From an uncultured Prevotella sp. (GTDB lineage: Bacteria > Bacteroidota > Bacteroidia > Bacteroidales > Bacteroidaceae), in the NCBI GenBank assembly GCA_900770515.1, contig CAAHDP010000301.1, forward strand, positions 1 to 6,848: a stretch of DNA of 6,848 nt, in the 5' to 3' direction. The notes under the pieces are model-generated. The model was given only the letters and a program-made list of their open reading frames with translations. It was not told where the DNA came from and did no database searches. Both the position numbers and the translations under genes were made by a program. Below, piece after piece: positions 5,298-6,848 of this stretch (its first letter is position 1; the number at the start of each line of letters is the position of its first letter).

Positions 5298-6707
5298 ATG
5301 AAAAAGATGTTTATTTTTTCTGTGCTGATGTTATGCTCCTTGTCTGCATTGGCGCAATCTACAGCCCGCAAATTCGTACTGAAAAACAGTGCTGACGGTC
5401 AGAGCGAGCTGACTTGTTATTTACCTCAGAACCCTTCAGGTCGTGCTGTGGTTGATTGTCCTGGTGGTGGCTATTCTCATCTGGCAATGGATCACGAGGG
5501 GCATCAGTGGGCAGAATATTTCAACAGGCAGGGTATTGCTTTCTTTGTTCTGAAGTATCGTATGCCTAAGGGCGACCGTAATATTCCCTTGAGCGATGCT
5601 TATCAGGCTATGCGCACGGTTCGTGACAGTGCTGCTGTCTGGCATATTAATAAGGAGGATGTTGGGATTATGGGTTTCTCGGCTGGTGGTCATCTGGCTT
5701 CTTCTGTCAGTACGCATGCTGAATATGATGCCCGTCCTAATTTCTCTATTCTCTTCTATCCGGTCATTTCCATGGATGAGCGCATCACCCATAAGGGTTC
5801 CTGCGTCAATTTTCTGGGCGAGGAGCGTAAGTCCAATCCTCAGCTGGTGAAGGAATGGTCTAATGATAAGGCTGTTCGCCGTCATCTTACTCCTCGTGCC
5901 ATCATTCTGATGTCGAGTGACGATGAGGTGGTTCCGCCGGTAACCAATGGTGTGGCTTATTATTCTGCCATGCGAAATGAGGGTAATGAATGTACGATGC
6001 ATGTTTATCCTACCTGCGGTCATGGCTGGGGCTTCCGCGATGCTGCTCATGGTTTCCCTTATCACGAGCAGATGTTGAACGACCTTACTTCCTGGCTGAA
6101 TCATTTCCAGGGTCCAAAGGAGGATGCGGTCCGTGTAGCTTGTATCGGTAATTCCATCACCGATGGCTTTGGAATAGGAATGGCACCTGTCAAGGGATAT
6201 CCTGCCGTTTTGCAGAAGAAGTTGGGTGATGGTTATCAGGTGAAGAACTTTGGCGTTTCTGCCCGTACTATGATGAATAAGGGTGACTTGCCTTACATGA
6301 ACGAACTGGCGTGGAGAGATGCGCAGGCTTTCAATCCTAACATTGTGGTTATCAAGTTGGGAACCAACGATAGCAAGACTCATAATTGGGCGCACGGAGC
6401 AGATGAATATCGCAAGAGCATGCAGGCGATGATAGATACCTTGAAGGCATTGCCAAGTAAGCCGAAAATCTATCTCTGTTCACCGATACCTGCCTTTAAG
6501 AATACTTGGACTATTTGTGATAGCGTGATTGTGAATGGCGAAATGCCAATCATCAAGAAACTTGCCAAGAAGAACAAATGTCAATTCATCGATCTTCATA
6601 CTTCATATACTTATGGTGATATGATGTTGAAGGATGGTATTCATCCGAATGCCAAGGGAGCGGAGAAGATGGCAAATATCATCTTTGATGCGATAGAGAA
6701 AAAATAG
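5298..6707 (+). CDS. Exported two-domain esterase: alpha/beta hydrolase fused to SGNH/GDSL hydrolase
   Basis: The 469-residue product has a type I signal peptide (MKK, hydrophobic core, cleavage after ALA at 17-19), so it is exported to the periplasm or beyond. Domain 1 (about 22-270) is an alpha/beta hydrolase. It shows an oxyanion segment CPGGGY (54-59), nucleophile elbow GFSAGG (126-131, Ser128), an acid in SSDDEVVP (Asp208 or Asp209) and His242 in CGHGWG. Domain 2 (about 277-469) is an SGNH esterase with block I GNSITDG (284-290, Ser286), block II NFGVSA (Gly319), block III GTNDS (Asn357) and block V DGIHPN (Asp446, His449). Both catalytic sets look intact. Related folds remove acetyl or feruloyl groups from plant polysaccharides, so a hemicellulose or pectin deacylase is likely, but substrate cannot be read from the sequence. 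It is monocistronic as far as seen, divergent from sppA. ATG 5298 is fixed by the signal peptide. Cys13 (LMLC) is not a good lipobox. Confidence 0.92.
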   Translation: MKKMFIFSVLMLCSLSALAQSTARKFVLKNSADGQSELTCYLPQNPSGRAVVDCPGGGYSHLAMDHEGHQWAEYFNRQGIAFFVLKYRMPKGDRNIPLSDAYQAMRTVRDSAAVWHINKEDVGIMGFSAGGHLASSVSTHAEYDARPNFSILFYPVISMDERITHKGSCVNFLGEERKSNPQLVKEWSNDKAVRRHLTPRAIILMSSDDEVVPPVTNGVAYYSAMRNEGNECTMHVYPTCGHGWGFRDAAHGFPYHEQMLNDLTSWLNHFQGPKEDAVRVACIGNSITDGFGIGMAPVKGYPAVLQKKLGDGYQVKNFGVSARTMMNKGDLPYMNELAWRDAQAFNPNIVVIKLGTNDSKTHNWAHGADEYRKSMQAMIDTLKALPSKPKIYLCSPIPAFKNTWTICDSVIVNGEMPIIKKLAKKNKCQFIDLHTSYTYGDMMLKDGIHPNAKGAEKMANIIFDAIEKK

Positions 6708-6751
6708 AAGATATATTTGCATATACGAATATTTGGCTCTTCGCAATTTTT
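6707..6751 (+). terminator. Weak terminator candidate after the esterase gene
   Basis: An imperfect hairpin pairs GAAGA (6707-6711) with TCTTC (6738-6742) and, inside it, ATATT with AATAT. It is followed by GCAATTTTT. The stem is AT-rich and interrupted, so pairing is weak. It is listed because it lies at the stop codon and has a T-run, and no better candidate is visible in the remaining 141 bp. Confidence 0.3.
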
Positions 6752-6808
6752 GGTGCATAATGCCCAACTGCAGAATTCTTTAAGAAAGTTTTACATAAAA
6801 TGTTAGCG

Positions 6809-6840
6809 ATTGTCCGACAAAAAATGTAAGTTTATTTGTG
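6809..6840 (+). promoter_or_regulatory. Possible promoter for a gene beyond the right edge
   Basis: ATTG (6809-6812), a 20-nt spacer and TATTTGTG (6833-6840) resemble the Bacteroidetes promoter pattern, but the -7 word differs from TAnnTTTG at one fixed position. The region is AT-rich, so chance matches are easy. No coding start is visible before the window ends. Confidence 0.2.
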
Positions 6841-6848
6841 TTCAAAAA

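Noticed and set aside
5334..5338. Cys13 of the esterase as a lipoprotein attachment site
   Set aside because: The residues before it are LML, lacking the small residues of a lipobox, and a clear signal peptidase I site (ALA|Q) follows a few residues later.
5436..6395. A 319-codon open frame on the minus strand, antisense to the esterase gene
   Set aside because: The plus frame has a signal peptide and complete catalytic motifs of two families. The antisense product has no recognisable domain, is rich in His/Thr/Ile/Arg in a way typical of reverse-frame translation, and has no promoter or leader.

Overview
The window looks like a piece of a Bacteroidales chromosome, most likely Prevotella or Segatella. 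I infer this from Bacteroidetes-type promoter words (TAnnTTTG with an upstream TTTG), near absence of Shine-Dalgarno sites, a signal peptide ending ALA|Q, moderate GC, and the protein families present. I see no insertion sequence, phage gene, CRISPR array or other mobile element. It reads as ordinary housekeeping chromosome followed by one accessory secreted enzyme.

Left edge (1-200): a tRNA-Phe(GAA) gene on the minus strand, with its own promoter just upstream and the start of a cUUCGg-loop terminator running off the window edge.

Positions 208-5194: a minus-strand transcription unit, read from right to left as sppA (inner-membrane signal peptide peptidase), lpxK (lipid A 4'-kinase), punA (purine nucleoside phosphorylase) and thiL (thiamine-monophosphate kinase). 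It starts at a good promoter at 5164-5194 and ends at a hairpin terminator at about 141-191. The spacing is 35 bp, then a 116-bp out-of-frame overlap, then 80 bp. The products share no pathway: envelope protein turnover, lipid A synthesis, purine salvage and thiamine cofactor synthesis. Linkage is therefore probably by constitutive housekeeping expression. Points of interest are the long lpxK/punA overlap, a heptanucleotide tandem repeat directly before a TTG start of thiL, a helical insertion in ThiL, and an Asp in PunA where trimeric 6-oxopurine phosphorylases usually have Asn.

Positions 5136-5297: a divergent promoter region of 162 bp serving sppA to the left and an esterase gene to the right.

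Positions 5298-6707: a plus-strand gene for an exported protein that joins two unrelated hydrolase folds, an alpha/beta hydrolase followed by an SGNH/GDSL esterase, each with a full set of visible catalytic residues. It is probably a double-headed carbohydrate deacylase, although no polysaccharide utilisation genes lie in the window. The last 141 bp (6708-6848) hold no gene, only a weak terminator candidate and a weak promoter candidate.

I did not find a clearly new multi-gene system. The most unusual items are the double esterase and the repeat-controlled reading frame in front of thiL.
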